Origin: Clostridium sp. AM58-1XD
Lineage (GTDB): Bacteria; Bacillota; Clostridia; Lachnospirales; Lachnospiraceae
Direction: 5' to 3'
Length of the DNA stretch: 64,000 bases
Assembly: GCF_003464085.1 (NCBI RefSeq)
Contig: NZ_QSDR01000010.1
Coordinates: forward strand, 66,350 to 130,349
The position numbers were made by a program, and so were the translations under genes. Below, piece by piece: positions 47,702-56,420 of this stretch; positions within the stretch are counted from its first letter, which is position 1, and the number at the start of each line of letters is the position of its first letter. A model generated the notes under the pieces. The model was not told the DNA's origin. It searched no databases and saw only the letters and a list, made by a program, of their open reading frames with translations.

Positions 47702-48066
47702 AAAAAAGTCATTTTACTGCGTTAATTTTAGGTACGACCGGTGTCCTTTTTCTGGGCGTGGGAATGTGTATGTCTATGCTTCCGGAATGGAATCTCTTTC
47801 GAGAAGGAATTGCCGCCGGCTGTTTCGGACTGTTCCTGCTTTTGATTATGGCTCTCGTTTACCGGCGGATGGAACATAAGACGCCGGTGCATATCACATT
47901 TAAAACCGTAATGGCAGTGCTATTGGGTATTGCAGGCGTACTTATATTAGGAGCTGGTATGTGTTTTACCATGGTGTTCAATCAGATGCTGCTGGGCATT
48001 GCCGCCGGAATCTCTGGAATTCTGTTGTTGTTCTGTCTAATTCCTTTATGTGTCGGTCTGAAATAG
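47698..48066 (+). CDS. Four-helix small membrane protein
   Basis: 122 residues with two similar halves, each a pair of membrane helices: ALILGTTGVLFLGVGMCMSM...FREGIAAGCFGLFLLLIM and VMAVLLGIAGVLILGAGMCFTMVF...LLGIAAGISGILLLFCL. The halves share LG-x-GMC-x-[ST]M and GIAAG, indicating internal duplication. Function unknown; under control of the divergent TetR regulator. Confidence 0.8.
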   Translation: MKKSHFTALILGTTGVLFLGVGMCMSMLPEWNLFREGIAAGCFGLFLLLIMALVYRRMEHKTPVHITFKTVMAVLLGIAGVLILGAGMCFTMVFNQMLLGIAAGISGILLLFCLIPLCVGLK

Positions 48067-48093
48067 CAGATATCTAAAATTACTTAGGGAGGC

Positions 48094-48229
48094 CATGAAA
48101 CGATAAAGGGTGCTGCAAGAGCAAATCAGACATCCCAGTCAGCCTGATTTTGATCAGAGGCCCAGCCAGGTCATAAAATCCGGCCCGGCCTCTTTGTTTG
48201 CTTTTGCATCACCCTTATCGTTGTTTCGC
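48094..48229. repeat. Diverged dispersed hairpin element, copy F
   Basis: Outer stem: GAAACGATAAAGGGTGCTGC (from 48097) with GCATCACCCTTATCGTTGTTTC (to 48228). Inner GATTTTGA/TAAAATC with a loop CAGAGGCCCAGCCAGGTCA resembling the loops of copies A-E. Sits between convergent genes. Confidence 0.65.
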
Positions 48230-48278
48230 TCATCTCCCGTTGTCTCACTCTAAGCAGCAGTAAACCACAGAATTTCAT

Positions 48279-49244
48279 CTAGTCGTAATAATCCTCTGCT
48301 GTCTTTATCGCTTCGGTTGTCTCATTGTAGGAAAGCAGCTCCACATATTTTTCCGGCAAATCATTCAGTTTGATGATAAACTGCTGCCGTTCATACTCTC
48401 TCTCATCGTCTGCATCATCAGTTATCACTTCTGCATCTACTGTCAATTCTCTGTTAAAATTAAACTCATTGTAGGACAAGTATTCCGTGGAAATCAGAAC
48501 CGGAGCCAGTTCTTCAATTTCTTCTCTTTTAAATATTTTTGCCTCTTCTCCTGATATCCAGATTCCATTTTTATAATAGGAACGCCTGTCATTAAGAATC
48601 ATTTCCTCTACTGCTTCCGTATCGATATAGTCTGACAGACGGCTGTCTTCTTCAGCCAGAAGAGCGATTACATCTGTGAAACATTCATAGACCGGATATC
48701 GTTCCTTATTGCCGTAAGACCGGTAATAATAGTTGGTTCCTCCGTTCCTTTTATAGCTTTCTTCCCAATCGAGCATGGCCTTTTTATCCTCTGTGAGGAA
48801 TCGAATTGTACCGATTGGGCAGAGATCTGTGATCTGCTCCTGGCTCATTCCTCTCAAAGCTTCCTGATATGCTTCCAGAAGTTCTCCCATTTTCTCTCCG
48901 TCAATCTTAACCACGTCTCCATGTTTCTCCAGCTGAACTTCAACAACATCTTCTTTCTGAAGCGCCAGCAGCGGGTATGCACCTTCCTTATATTCCTGTC
49001 CTTTGAAAATGCTTCTGATATCCTCTTCTACCACTGCCTTATTGACCCTGTAATACCGGTGCACAGTTCTGCCGTTTTTCATATTGTACTGAAAAGCTAC
49101 ATTTATGTATGTCGTTCCCTTTTCCTGCCACGGTCTGCGGCTCCATAGAGAGCTTCCCCCCATTTCCGACTTTTTTCTTGCCTCTGTAAGGTCTACTCCG
49201 TTCTGCGCAATCCTCAGAACTGTCGGAATATCGGTCAGCTTCAT
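48279..49244 (-). CDS. C-terminal part of the ABC transporter permease (DUF6449-like), possibly split by a frameshift
   Basis: 321 residues of soluble sequence: LTDIPTVLRIAQNGVDLTEARKK, TTYINVAFQYNMKNGRTVHRYYRVN, ending KLNDLPEKYVELLSYNETTEAIKT. This looks like the soluble C-terminal domain that in related Clostridia is part of the same polypeptide as the permease. It overlaps the upstream frame by four bases (ATGA) and lacks a good ribosome site. One extra base (AAA to AAAA or GAGAA to GAGGAA) near 49243 would give a single 751-residue protein. Real translational coupling of two genes is the alternative. Confidence 0.7.
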   Translation of the reverse strand: MKLTDIPTVLRIAQNGVDLTEARKKSEMGGSSLWSRRPWQEKGTTYINVAFQYNMKNGRTVHRYYRVNKAVVEEDIRSIFKGQEYKEGAYPLLALQKEDVVEVQLEKHGDVVKIDGEKMGELLEAYQEALRGMSQEQITDLCPIGTIRFLTEDKKAMLDWEESYKRNGGTNYYYRSYGNKERYPVYECFTDVIALLAEEDSRLSDYIDTEAVEEMILNDRRSYYKNGIWISGEEAKIFKREEIEELAPVLISTEYLSYNEFNFNRELTVDAEVITDDADDEREYERQQFIIKLNDLPEKYVELLSYNETTEAIKTAEDYYD

Positions 49245-50533
49245 TTCTCTGACAGATGGTCGTCCCTCGATTCAGACTCCCACATAAACGGCCGGCCCGG
49301 AAACTGCTCAACTCCAAGCCACTGATTCAGAATCAGCTCTTCATAGTCTTCTTCCGGTTTATGAAACGGTGCAAGTTCTCCATAGTCCAGCCAGTCATCC
49401 AGATCGGATATGCTGACAGCAGCGGAAGCCACCTGGCTTTCCTTTGGAATGTACCTGTCGAACCCGACCAGATCATATCGGAATACACAGAGTACAATCA
49501 GAGAAACCACAAAACAGCCGATCATCTGCTTATAATGAGAAAACAGCTTCTTAAAATCAAAATTGTAAATAATCTCGATTACACAGTGAGCGATCAGACA
49601 GCCGGTAATCAGCCCGAACACGGCCCATCCGATATTTCCTCTCATTCCCCAGAAAAACAGTGCGCCGCCCAGAGCGCTCAGCATTACGATCAGAATGCGG
49701 ATGATCGGTTTGCTTATGGAAAATGCCATTGCCTTTCCTGCTGCTTCCGAAGGCCTTTTTCTGTAAAGCAAAAGAGCAATAACCGACAAAATCAGTCCTG
49801 CCGCCAGGTGGGACGCAAAAAATGTCCATGTTGGCGTTCCTCCTATGCAGTAATTGATAAATGGAGAAACATTTCCTACATGTTCGATAAACTGGCCGCT
49901 GTCATAATAGGAATAAAACCACGTAGAAAAATATCCTTCGGTCAACAGGAGAACCATCGGTCCATAAAAGAAAAATACACCAGTTCCCAGCAGACCTACG
50001 ATCAGATTGCCCGTCATGACGACAGCAATTACTACCGTGGCATAAATCATCAGGTAATATGTCATAAAATAGGCCCATCCCTTAAACGCTTCTCCGAAGA
50101 TTGCCGGCGATACCCCCTGGGTAACGGCTACCGCAGCGCTGATCATCACGTTGATAAAATAAGGAGCCGCTACGATCAGAATACCGTTTAAATAATTGAC
50201 TGCAAAAATCTTTTCCCTTTTAATCGGGATACTGTGGTAAAAATCCACCTTTTTCTTGGAATCCAGGTAAGAGAATCCTGATACGCCGCATACAATAGCC
50301 AGCACTACTATGATAAATGCCACCCAAAGGTTTTGCTTAGACACAAAGGTGAGCATAATCCTGGAAAATGACCTCAGCCATTCGATTCTGTCCTGAGAAT
50401 ATCTCGTACCGGCCACAAATACCGTCGCTACCGGAAAGGAGAAGAAAAACAGAAGGGTTACGAGAGCCACTGCCCACAGACGCCGCTTTGTATCTTCTAT
50501 CATGAATTTAGAGAACCAGTTTTTTAACGTCAT
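49241..50533 (-). CDS. ABC transporter permease of the GntR-linked operon
   Basis: 430 residues with about eight membrane helices. It begins TLKNWFSKFMIEDTKRRLWAVALVTLLFFFSFPVA and has SKKKVDFYHSIPIKREKIF after the second helix, a sequence typical of YtrC/YtrD-like permeases in Firmicutes. It ends in a soluble stretch that continues in the next frame. ATG 50533 follows GGAGGTGGTCGG. Exports an unknown substrate, possibly in the cell-envelope response. Confidence 0.85.
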   Translation of the reverse strand: MTLKNWFSKFMIEDTKRRLWAVALVTLLFFFSFPVATVFVAGTRYSQDRIEWLRSFSRIMLTFVSKQNLWVAFIIVVLAIVCGVSGFSYLDSKKKVDFYHSIPIKREKIFAVNYLNGILIVAAPYFINVMISAAVAVTQGVSPAIFGEAFKGWAYFMTYYLMIYATVVIAVVMTGNLIVGLLGTGVFFFYGPMVLLLTEGYFSTWFYSYYDSGQFIEHVGNVSPFINYCIGGTPTWTFFASHLAAGLILSVIALLLYRKRPSEAAGKAMAFSISKPIIRILIVMLSALGGALFFWGMRGNIGWAVFGLITGCLIAHCVIEIIYNFDFKKLFSHYKQMIGCFVVSLIVLCVFRYDLVGFDRYIPKESQVASAAVSISDLDDWLDYGELAPFHKPEEDYEELILNQWLGVEQFPGRPFMWESESRDDHLSEK

Positions 50534-51407
50534 AGCCGACCACCTCCGTTTCGCTGATAAATATTTCTTCAAGAGATAATGGAATCAGTTCGAAAAAGAC
50601 TGGCCGGTACGATTCCATTATTTTTTCGATCTCTTCTCGTTTTCCCCTGACTGTCAGGGTAATAAGCCGTCCCCTCTTCTCCAGCTTCATCCTGTCGAAA
50701 GCGACCAGATCCTCTGCCTCCATGCCGGGCTGAAGTACGCACTGAATTTTATGTATATTCATTTTCATGTCATCCAGATCCTTTGACAGAAGAATTCCGC
50801 CTTTATGGAGGAGTCCGACATGATCGCAGATATCTTCCAGCTCCCTCAGGTTATGAGATGCAATAATCGGCGTCATCCCACGCTCAGCCATGTCATTGGC
50901 AAACAGGCTCTTTACTGTCTGGCGCATAACAGGATCCAGTCCGTCAAATGTCTCATCGCAGAACAGGTAATCCGTTCCGGCACAGATTCCCAGTATGACG
51001 GAAAGCTGTTTTTTCATTCCCTTGGAAAACGTGTTTACTTTTCTTCTCTTATTCAGCTCAAAGCTTTCAAGCAGGTGGTAAAACCTCTTTTCATCGAATT
51101 TCGGATATGCCTTCCGGTAGAAGCGCATCATGTCCTCTGGCGACGCATTGCTCAAAAAAAACTGATCATCGGAAATATAGAAAAAGCGGGACTTAACCGC
51201 CTCATTTTCATAAACAGAAACGCCGTCGATCATAATACTTCCCTCATCCGGTTTCAATACGCCGCATGCCATTCTCAGGAATGTGCTCTTTCCCGCCCCA
51301 TTCGTTCCGATCAGCCCAAAAACGCTGCCATCCTTGATCTGTGCGTTCAGATGATCCACTGCCGTAATATCATCAAATCTCTTTGTCAGATTGATTGCCT
51401 CTATCAT
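50508..51407 (-). CDS. YtrB-like ABC transporter ATPase
   Basis: 299 residues: Walker A GTNGAGKST, signature TFSKGMKKQLSV (degenerate LSGGQ, as usual in this subfamily), Walker B YLFCDETFDGLDP and H-loop IIASHNLREL. The C-terminal extension of about 90 residues is a regulatory or dimerisation region. Starts 35 bases inside the end of the GntR gene, so coupled. Ribosome site AAGGAGGG. Confidence 0.92.
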   Translation of the reverse strand: MIEAINLTKRFDDITAVDHLNAQIKDGSVFGLIGTNGAGKSTFLRMACGVLKPDEGSIMIDGVSVYENEAVKSRFFYISDDQFFLSNASPEDMMRFYRKAYPKFDEKRFYHLLESFELNKRRKVNTFSKGMKKQLSVILGICAGTDYLFCDETFDGLDPVMRQTVKSLFANDMAERGMTPIIASHNLRELEDICDHVGLLHKGGILLSKDLDDMKMNIHKIQCVLQPGMEAEDLVAFDRMKLEKRGRLITLTVRGKREEIEKIMESYRPVFFELIPLSLEEIFISETEVVGYDVKKLVL

Positions 51408-51780
51408 TCATATTCCCTCCTTTTTCATAGGCTCCTTTTGCATCCAGCAGAAATTCTTCTCTGGATATCCCGCTGATTCTGGCCTGTCTGGCCGCTTCAT
51501 TCAGCTGTTTTCTCACATCCTCCCGCCTTACATCCACCAATTTTCCAATATCAGCCACAAAACTTCCCTTTCCTTTTACAGAATAGATGTATCCCTGGCG
51601 TTCCAGCTCTGCATATGCGCGCTGTACGGTATTCGGATTAATGGATAAATCGGCCGCAACCGACCGGACCGACGGGAGCTTCTCGTCTGATTCCAACACT
51701 TTCAGCATCATAAGCTCCTGCAATTTCTCAACGATCTGTTCATAAATGGGACGTCTGTCTCGAAAGTCTAATATGATCAT
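51373..51780 (-). CDS. GntR-family (YtrA-like) regulator
   Basis: 135 residues: winged helix IYEQIVEKLQELMMLKVLESDEKLPSVRSVAADLSINPNTVQRAYAELERQGYIYSVKGKGSFVAD followed by a short helical tail. YtrA-type repressors lack a ligand domain and control adjacent ABC transporters responding to envelope stress. ATG 51780 follows AGGAGGAGG. A perfect operator TGTATTA-N7-TAATACA abuts its own -10 and the same palindrome precedes the MacAB operon (55842-55862). Confidence 0.93.
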   Translation of the reverse strand: MIILDFRDRRPIYEQIVEKLQELMMLKVLESDEKLPSVRSVAADLSINPNTVQRAYAELERQGYIYSVKGKGSFVADIGKLVDVRREDVRKQLNEAARQARISGISREEFLLDAKGAYEKGGNMNDRGNQSDKEI

Positions 51781-51799
51781 TCGCCTCCTCCTTTCTGAC

Positions 51800-51849
51800 T
51801 GTATTAATTCTCTTAATACAATTATAGTCCACGATCCCCTATTATACAA
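51800..51849 (-). promoter_or_regulatory. Promoter and operator of the GntR-ABC operon
   Basis: On the minus strand TTGTAT (51849-51844), 17 bases, TATAAT (51826-51821), directly followed by the operator TGTATTA-N7-TAATACA (51820-51800). The symmetric arms extend to 8 bp here. Confidence 0.9.
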
Positions 51850-51875
51850 TTACTTATTTCTTAACATTTTCTGAA

Positions 51876-52358
51876 TCATTCATCTGTCATCACAAATGAC
51901 CGGCTGTCTCTGGCTCTCATCGTTGCCAGTATGCCGTCCAGGTGATCGTACTCATGCTGAAGCAGCTCTGCCAGATCTCCTTCCAGCTCCATGCTGTATT
52001 CCTTCCAATCCAGGTCTCTGTAATGAATACGGCATCGCCCGTACCGTTCTACCCATACGCGAAGGCCCGGGAAGGACATGCAGTCGTCCAGCACCTCCAT
52101 TTTTTCCATATCCGGGAATTCCAGCACAGGATTGATAAACAGCACAGGTTGTCCCGTATTCATATAAAGTACACGTTTTCTTACGCCGATCTGAGGAGCG
52201 GCTATCGCCCTTCCGGCGTGATGAACACGCCGATATTCCATCATCGTATCGTGAAGGTCCTGCTGAAGGACCTTCATCTGCTCCGTTTCTTCCTGTTTTA
52301 CTTCTTTACTGACTTCATACAGCCGGGGATCGCCCAGCAGGCATATTTTTTTAATCAT
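51876..52358 (-). CDS. def: Peptide deformylase
   Basis: 160 residues with the three metal motifs, in variant form: GRAIAAPQIG (motif 1, normally GxGLAAPQ), DDCMSFPG (motif 2, normally EGCLS, Cys retained) and LLQHEYDHLDG (motif 3, HExxH). Removes formyl from nascent proteins. The Gly-Cys-Leu-Ser to Asp-Cys-Met-Ser change is seen in some secondary deformylases, so it may be a paralogue. ATG 52358 follows GGGGAG; the ORF extends upstream without a better site. Confidence 0.92.
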   Translation of the reverse strand: MIKKICLLGDPRLYEVSKEVKQEETEQMKVLQQDLHDTMMEYRRVHHAGRAIAAPQIGVRKRVLYMNTGQPVLFINPVLEFPDMEKMEVLDDCMSFPGLRVWVERYGRCRIHYRDLDWKEYSMELEGDLAELLQHEYDHLDGILATMRARDSRSFVMTDE

Positions 52359-52437
52359 ATGGATCTCCCCTTTATCTTCTGTCAAATTCATCTTCCGCCA
52401 AATTTATTATCAATCAAATGCCAAGTGTACCGAATGC

Positions 52438-53649
52438 TTATTCGTACCGCAGTGCATCGATCGGGTCCGCCTTAGCCGCCTTGGAAGCCGGATACAGTCC
52501 AAAAAAGATTCCGACCACAGCAGAAAATGTCACTGCTACGATAATAACACTTGGTTTGATTACGACCGCCATGCCGAGGACAGCTCCTCCTGCAGATACA
52601 AGTCCGACTCCGATCAATATTCCAATGATACCGCCGCAGGCGGAAAGAATCGCCGACTCCGTCAAAAACTGGATCAGTACATCCCGCGTTCTTGCCCCAA
52701 GAGCCTTTCTGATACCAATTTCTCTCGTTCTCTCCGTAACAGACACAAGCATAATATTCATAATTCCAATGCCTCCAACCAGAAGAGAAATCGCTGCAAT
52801 ACCGCCTACCGCAATGGAAAGGCCTCCCATCATCGTATCGACACTGGTCATTTCTTCCATGGCCGTATACATATACATGTCTTCCGGTTCTCTCCCATGC
52901 ATTTTGGCCACGTATGCTTTAAACTGGGTGAAAAATTCATCCAGATTCACATCGTCCTCTGCATATACATGAAGGTTGTAAAAGTAATCGTTCGGCCATG
53001 TAAGAATGGTATATGGAATAAATGCAGCGCCCTTATCTGAGGTTTTTCCCATCATCAGCGCCTGAAATGCATTGAGGTTTTTTCTGTAGACACCTACAAC
53101 GGTATAGTCTTCTGTAGAACCGTAAATCGTGGTGCGGAAGGTCTTTCCCACTGCATTTTCTACACCGAACAGCATCATAGCACTGTCCGTGTCCATCACC
53201 ACATTTTTTTTCCGTCCTAAAATATCACCTTCATTCAAATATCGTCCGTATACAATATTAACAGGCTGCACATTCTGATAGTCGTAATCAATTCCCTGAA
53301 AATCAAAACTTACCTTTGTACGCTTATATGAGGCCTCGTTACTTGTAAATGCATTGCTGTCAATATATGCGATCTCATCGGAAAAAGCCTGTCTTGCCCG
53401 CTCCATCTCATCCAATGTAAAATAGTCGCTCTGCCTCACGTCGTCCACCCAGTATCCGATGGAAATATACGCCTGTGTAATTCCCACATCCTTATATAGA
53501 TCTGCAAACAGGCTTCTCATCGTGTCGCCGATGGATACGATGGAAATTACGGAACCTATACCTATGATGATTCCAAGCATGGTAAGAACAGACCGCATTT
53601 TATTGGCCCGGATCGCCGCAAAAGCCATCATCATATTTTCAATCAGCAT
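52438..53649 (-). CDS. MacB-type ABC transporter permease (second system)
   Basis: 403 residues, MacB architecture: N-terminal helix in MMAFAAIRANKMRSVLTMLGIIIGIGSVI, large outer domain, three C-terminal helices with SVTERTREIGIRKALGART and DPIDALRYE at the end. Paralogous to the gene at 33.1 kb. ATG 53649 follows AGGAGGAG. Overlaps the ATPase gene by 11 bases. Confidence 0.92.
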   Translation of the reverse strand: MLIENMMMAFAAIRANKMRSVLTMLGIIIGIGSVISIVSIGDTMRSLFADLYKDVGITQAYISIGYWVDDVRQSDYFTLDEMERARQAFSDEIAYIDSNAFTSNEASYKRTKVSFDFQGIDYDYQNVQPVNIVYGRYLNEGDILGRKKNVVMDTDSAMMLFGVENAVGKTFRTTIYGSTEDYTVVGVYRKNLNAFQALMMGKTSDKGAAFIPYTILTWPNDYFYNLHVYAEDDVNLDEFFTQFKAYVAKMHGREPEDMYMYTAMEEMTSVDTMMGGLSIAVGGIAAISLLVGGIGIMNIMLVSVTERTREIGIRKALGARTRDVLIQFLTESAILSACGGIIGILIGVGLVSAGGAVLGMAVVIKPSVIIVAVTFSAVVGIFFGLYPASKAAKADPIDALRYE

Positions 53650-54430
53650 GGTCTGTCTCCTCCTTAGGCTGGTGATCATTCATTTTATCGCTCAAAATTT
53701 TTCCGTCTCCAAAGCGGATGATCCTGTCGGCGAAGGCAGCGATATCTTCTTCATGCGTTACCACTACGACCGTCGCCCCTTCTCTGTGAAGCTGTTCAAA
53801 TAGCTCCATAATTTCAATTGAAGAAGCAGTATCCAGGTTTCCTGTAGGCTCATCTGCCAGTATCAGCGGCGGTTCATTCGCCAGAGCCCTGGCAATGGCA
53901 ACTCTCTGGCGCTGGCCTCCGGACAGCTCATTTGGCATATGATCTTTTCTCTCCCCCAGTCCGACGCGTTCCAGAAGTTCCTGGGCTCTTTCGATTCTCT
54001 TTGACTTATTTAAGCGGGCATATGTCATTGGAAGTTCTACATTTTTTAACGCAGAGGTTCTGGATATCAGATTAAAGGACTGAAACACAAATCCGATCTT
54101 TTTATTTCTTATTTCCGATAGCTGGTCCGGCGTCAAATTTGCCGTATCCTGTCCGTCCAGGTAGTAATGGCCCATCGTCGGCCGGTCCAGACAGCCCAGA
54201 ATATTCATCAAAGTCGATTTTCCGGAACCGGAATGTCCCATAATCGCCACAAATTCGCCTCGTTCTATCGTAAGGTTTATTTTCTTTAATCCTAGAACGC
54301 GAATAGCTCCCGTATCATAAACCTTGACTAGATTTTCCAGCTGAAGGAGCGGACCGTCCCATACAGGATTTTCGCTTTTCTTCTTCCTTCCAAATGCCAG
54401 ACGGCCTTTCATATCCTTAATTTTTATCAT
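53639..54430 (-). CDS. MacB-type ABC transporter ATPase (second system)
   Basis: 263 residues: Walker [11 protein letters not shown]-loop FVFQSFN, signature LSGGQRQR, Walker [14 protein letters not shown]-loop VVVTHE. The N-terminal 25 residues ([20 protein letters not shown]) are a basic extension. Ribosome site AGGAGG, eight bases after the MacA stop. Confidence 0.93.
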   Translation of the reverse strand: MIKIKDMKGRLAFGRKKKSENPVWDGPLLQLENLVKVYDTGAIRVLGLKKINLTIERGEFVAIMGHSGSGKSTLMNILGCLDRPTMGHYYLDGQDTANLTPDQLSEIRNKKIGFVFQSFNLISRTSALKNVELPMTYARLNKSKRIERAQELLERVGLGERKDHMPNELSGGQRQRVAIARALANEPPLILADEPTGNLDTASSIEIMELFEQLHREGATVVVVTHEEDIAAFADRIIRFGDGKILSDKMNDHQPKEETDHAD

Positions 54431-54438
54431 ACGGCCTC

Positions 54439-55818
54439 CTACTTCTGCGGAAGAATTGTCACTGCCATTCCATCCGTGATCTGAGGACCTGCATTGGTGA
54501 TCACCTGCATTCCCTCGGTCAGTTCAGCACCCTCAGCCGGAATTACTTCTACGTTGACGTCCCCGTCCACTCCTAAGGTGACCGGTATCAGTCTCGCATT
54601 CCCGTTCTCAACCACGCCTATGCTGGCAGTTGTCCCGTCGTCGATCAGAGCTGTTACCGGCACGACAAAGGCATCCTGGGATTCACGGATCAGAATTTCC
54701 GCCTTTGCCGTAATTCCTGCAATCAGCTTTATGTCTTTCCCATCGATTCTGATTGTAATTGGAATTACCCGCTCTGTTGATCCTCCGCCTTTTTCTTCTC
54801 CTGTCGGGGATATCTTGATTACTTCTCCTTCTACGGTTTTACCATTTAAAATATCCGCACTGATCACGGCTTTCTGACCTACCTGTACCTTTCCGATCGA
54901 GTATTCGCTGACCTTAATTTCCATCTCCAGCTGATCCAGATTCTCGATACTGAAAATAGGTTTGTCATCTTCTACTTTATCGGCAAACTGTCCGACCTTT
55001 GAGTTGACCCTGACTACCGTTCCGTCTATAGTGCTTTTAATTTCTGCATTTTCCAGCTCTTCCTTCTTCTTTTCCAGTTCATAAGCCGCATTTTCAATCT
55101 GAAGTTCGTAGGACGGGTCGGCAGCGCCGCGGCCGTTTACGACCGTATACCCTTCCATCAGACGCTTTGCATCCTTTAATGCATTCGCAGCCTGTTCCAT
55201 TTCCACCTGAGTGATTCCTCCGCTGGCAAATAGCATGCTGCTTCTGTTATAATCCGCCTGCGCTTTCTGAAAGTCCTGTACTGCCTTTTCATAGCCCAAG
55301 GCTTCGCTTTTATCTTTTTCCCGTTTATTAACAACGGCCAGGTCATATGCATTCTGTGCAATCTCCACTTCACGTTTCAGATCGGTGTTGTCAACTACTG
55401 CCAGAATATCTCCCTTTTTCACCGTATCTCCCTCTTTTACATTCATAGCCGTAATCTCAGCATGAATATTCGAAACGACATCGACGCTGTCTGTTCCCGA
55501 AACAGGACCGTTGACTGTCAGCTTCTCCTGGATCGGCTGCCTGGCCAGATCCATAACGGTAACTACAGGACCTGTGTCTTTTTTACTCTGCCCACCGCAT
55601 TTTGACAGCAAAAACAGAGCACATGCAAGGATAATCAAGATTGTGACTACTTTTCGCCTGCGGCTGAAGCCTTTCCATTTTTCTCTAAAAGGAGTTCCGG
55701 ATCTCTTCTTTTTTCTCTTTTTCTTACCTCCGTCCTCCTCGTTATCACTTTCCATTATTTCCTGAATCTTCTCATCAATCTTTTCAGATTCAGTCTTTTC
55801 CAATCTCTCCTCGTTCAT
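54439..55818 (-). CDS. MacA/HlyD-like membrane fusion protein (second system)
   Basis: 459 residues, intact. A cytoplasmic acidic-then-basic N-terminus (about 1-50; KKKRKKKRSG), one membrane helix (about 57-75), lipoyl halves (EITAMNVKEGDTVKKGDILAVVDN; STIDGTVVRVNSKVGQFADKVEDDKPIFSI) around a coiled coil, then beta-barrel domains with FVVPVTALIDD. First gene of the exporter operon, directly under the GntR-type operator. Ribosome site GGAGG. Confidence 0.92.
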   Translation of the reverse strand: MNEERLEKTESEKIDEKIQEIMESDNEEDGGKKKRKKKRSGTPFREKWKGFSRRRKVVTILIILACALFLLSKCGGQSKKDTGPVVTVMDLARQPIQEKLTVNGPVSGTDSVDVVSNIHAEITAMNVKEGDTVKKGDILAVVDNTDLKREVEIAQNAYDLAVVNKREKDKSEALGYEKAVQDFQKAQADYNRSSMLFASGGITQVEMEQAANALKDAKRLMEGYTVVNGRGAADPSYELQIENAAYELEKKKEELENAEIKSTIDGTVVRVNSKVGQFADKVEDDKPIFSIENLDQLEMEIKVSEYSIGKVQVGQKAVISADILNGKTVEGEVIKISPTGEEKGGGSTERVIPITIRIDGKDIKLIAGITAKAEILIRESQDAFVVPVTALIDDGTTASIGVVENGNARLIPVTLGVDGDVNVEVIPAEGAELTEGMQVITNAGPQITDGMAVTILPQK

Positions 55819-55841
55819 TCAATCCTCCTGCCGTTATAATG

Positions 55842-55891
55842 TGTATTATTTGGACTAATACAGTTATATCACATATTCTCCCCAAATACAA
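55842..55891 (-). promoter_or_regulatory. Promoter and GntR operator of the second MacAB operon
   Basis: On the minus strand TTGTAT (55891-55886), 17 bases, TATAAC (55868-55863), directly followed by TGTATTA-N7-TAATACA (55862-55842). Same -35, spacing and abutting operator as the GntR-ABC operon 4 kb away. The rest of the gap to the hemerythrin gene (55892-56288) contains one hairpin, TGCAGGA/TCCTGCA (55917-55952), and no convincing gene. Confidence 0.88.
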
Positions 55892-56288
55892 GATATCTCC
55901 TGTGGCATATGTAAAATGCAGGACGGTCTGCCTCATCGCAGCCAATCCTGCATCTTTATGCAATTCCATCATTTTATTTCTTCATCTTGGCTCATTTCTG
56001 TCCGAATTCATTCCTGCTCACTTTTATCTGATTCTCTGCTGTTCTCATTCTCCACTGTTCTCACCGCCAGGTATACCTGTCAGATCGACATTGCGCTTTA
56101 CCTTTACAGCATATGTATCTGCCAATACCTTTCCCCCTTTGCTTATACAATTGTCTTTATTATATCACTCTCCTCCTTTGTATTTCTTACTTTTTTCTTG
56201 CATTTTTCCGTTAATTTCCAAAATAACTTATTTTTCATCCACTTTCTGTTAAATTTTATGAACGATTTGTTAAATTTCATATACTGGG

Positions 56289-56317
56289 TTGACCTGACCA
56301 ACGCAGTATATTATTAT
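56289..56317 (+). promoter_or_regulatory. Promoter of the hemerythrin gene
   Basis: TTGACC (56289-56294), 17 bases, TATTAT (56312-56317), about 100 bases upstream of the start codon. Confidence 0.65.
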
Positions 56318-56420
56318 TTATTACACAGGATGGAATTTACGATTCCGTATCCGCTTTTTATATGCTGCCATGCAGCTGATTACGTATGAATATATAAGAC
56401 AAAAAAGGAGGACAATTATT

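Noticed and set aside
55839..56389. Overlapping plus-strand ORFs before the hemerythrin gene
   Set aside because: Phe/Ser/Leu-rich translations of A/T-rich DNA, no ribosome site, overlapping the MacAB promoter.
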